Made by a program: the position numbers and the translations under genes. From positions 1 to 32,537 of the forward strand of contig CALCZA010000231.1 in the NCBI GenBank assembly GCA_937906475.1: a stretch of 32,537 nt of DNA, in the 5' to 3' direction. How positions within the stretch are numbered: the stretch's first letter is position 1; every line of letters begins with the position of its first letter. The notes under the pieces are model-generated. The model was not told the origin of the DNA. It ran no database searches and saw only the letters and a list, made by a program, of their open reading frames with translations. Origin of the DNA: an uncultured bacterium (GTDB lineage Bacteria > Planctomycetota > UBA1135 > UBA2386). Positions 32,315 to 32,537 of the stretch are shown here, one piece after another.

Positions 32315-32537
32315 ATGAAAATAGCCGTTGTCGGAACCGGTTATGTGGGCCTCGTTACGGGGGCCTGCTTGGCCGATGTTGGCATGGACGTCACGTGCGT
32401 TGACGTCGATGCAGAGAAGATTGCAAACCTGCATAAGGGCGTCTTGCCTATCTATGAGCCGGGACTCGAAGATATTGTTGCGCGCAATGTGAAGGCTGGC
32501 CGTCTGAAGTTCACGACGACGCTGAGCGATGCTGTGA
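32315..32537 (+). CDS. ugd: UDP-glucose 6-dehydrogenase, N-terminal part (runs off the window)
   Basis: The frame is open from ATG 32315 to the window edge, 74 codons. The product begins [20 protein letters not shown] and continues with [20 protein letters not shown], then PGLEDIV. This is the Rossmann NAD-binding start of the UDP-glucose/GDP-mannose dehydrogenase family; the LPIYEPGLE segment is typical of UDP-glucose dehydrogenase. It oxidises UDP-glucose to UDP-glucuronate for capsule, exopolysaccharide or lipid sugars. The catalytic Cys and the rest lie beyond the window. No SD is visible before the ATG. The divergent pyrophosphorylase could supply its substrate. Confidence 0.93.
   Translation, partial: MKIAVVGTGYVGLVTGACLADVGMDVTCVDVDAEKIANLHKGVLPIYEPGLEDIVARNVKAGRLKFTTTLSDAV

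Noticed and set aside
1..32537. Search for CRISPR arrays, insertion sequences, attachment sites, toxin-antitoxin or defence genes
   Set aside because: No regularly spaced repeats, transposase or integrase motifs, or tRNA-flanking direct repeats were seen. All sizeable genes are assigned to chromosomal families.

Overview
The window is a GC-rich (roughly 60% by eye) bacterial chromosome segment with mostly housekeeping and cell-envelope genes. No tRNA, rRNA, insertion sequence, integrase or CRISPR array was seen. A planctomycete-like origin is the best guess. It rests on the DUF1570-like secreted peptidase, the DUF3299 protein next to an FtsX-type permease, the paired POT transporters, the many genes without a Shine-Dalgarno (SD) sequence and the free use of TTG/GTG starts. 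It is an inference and cannot be proven from this sequence alone.

Layout. 1-1240 (+): the tail of an FtsX-like ABC permease and a secreted DUF3299 protein with a Lys/Pro/Asp repeat linker. 1445-4068 (+): a membrane-bound HD-GYP-like protein lacking several metal ligands, overlapped by ATGA with a lipoprotein. 4069-4542: a long gap between convergent genes that folds on paper into several stems, including a clean three-way junction. 4543-6498 (-): an HyuA-type hydantoinase without its HyuB partner. 6646-8258 (+): plsY and gpsA, overlapping by ATGA and serving consecutive steps of glycerophospholipid synthesis. 8277-11330 (+): small candidate ORFs, a secreted DPP-IV-like S9 peptidase and an unrecognised 207-residue protein. 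11372-14890 (-): a GT-C glycosyltransferase, then an LPLAT acyltransferase overlapped by a PAP2/sphingomyelin-synthase-like protein. 15113-17545 (-): helicase HrpB. 17694-19319 (-): a secreted HExxH peptidase. 19786-20970 (-): a divergent cation-exchanger-like membrane protein. 21323-22138 (+): a methyltransferase resembling the mycobacterial phthiotriol dimycocerosate enzyme. 22295-23005 (-): YebC. 23254-26817 (+): two POT peptide transporters, the second with a large periplasmic insert. 26929-28053 (+): an acyltransferase-3 protein. 28067-30878 (-): a membrane protein overlapped by a DinG-like helicase. 30900-32009 (-) and 32315-end (+): a UDP-sugar pyrophosphorylase divergent from UDP-glucose dehydrogenase.

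How the genes fit together. Three themes recur: membrane lipid building (PlsY, GpsA, the LPLAT/PAP2 pair, the lipid-type methyltransferase), envelope sugars (GT-C enzyme, acyltransferase 3, UDP-sugar pyrophosphorylase, Ugd), and peptide use (secreted DPP-IV and HExxH peptidases, two peptide symporters). Several adjacent genes are translationally coupled by short overlaps, at 2902, 7266, 12034, 30027 and possibly 8524.

No defence or mobile system was found. The most unusual items are the structured gap at 4105-4325, the degenerate HD-GYP/lipoprotein pair, the sphingomyelin-synthase-like lipid cassette and the modified POT transporter.
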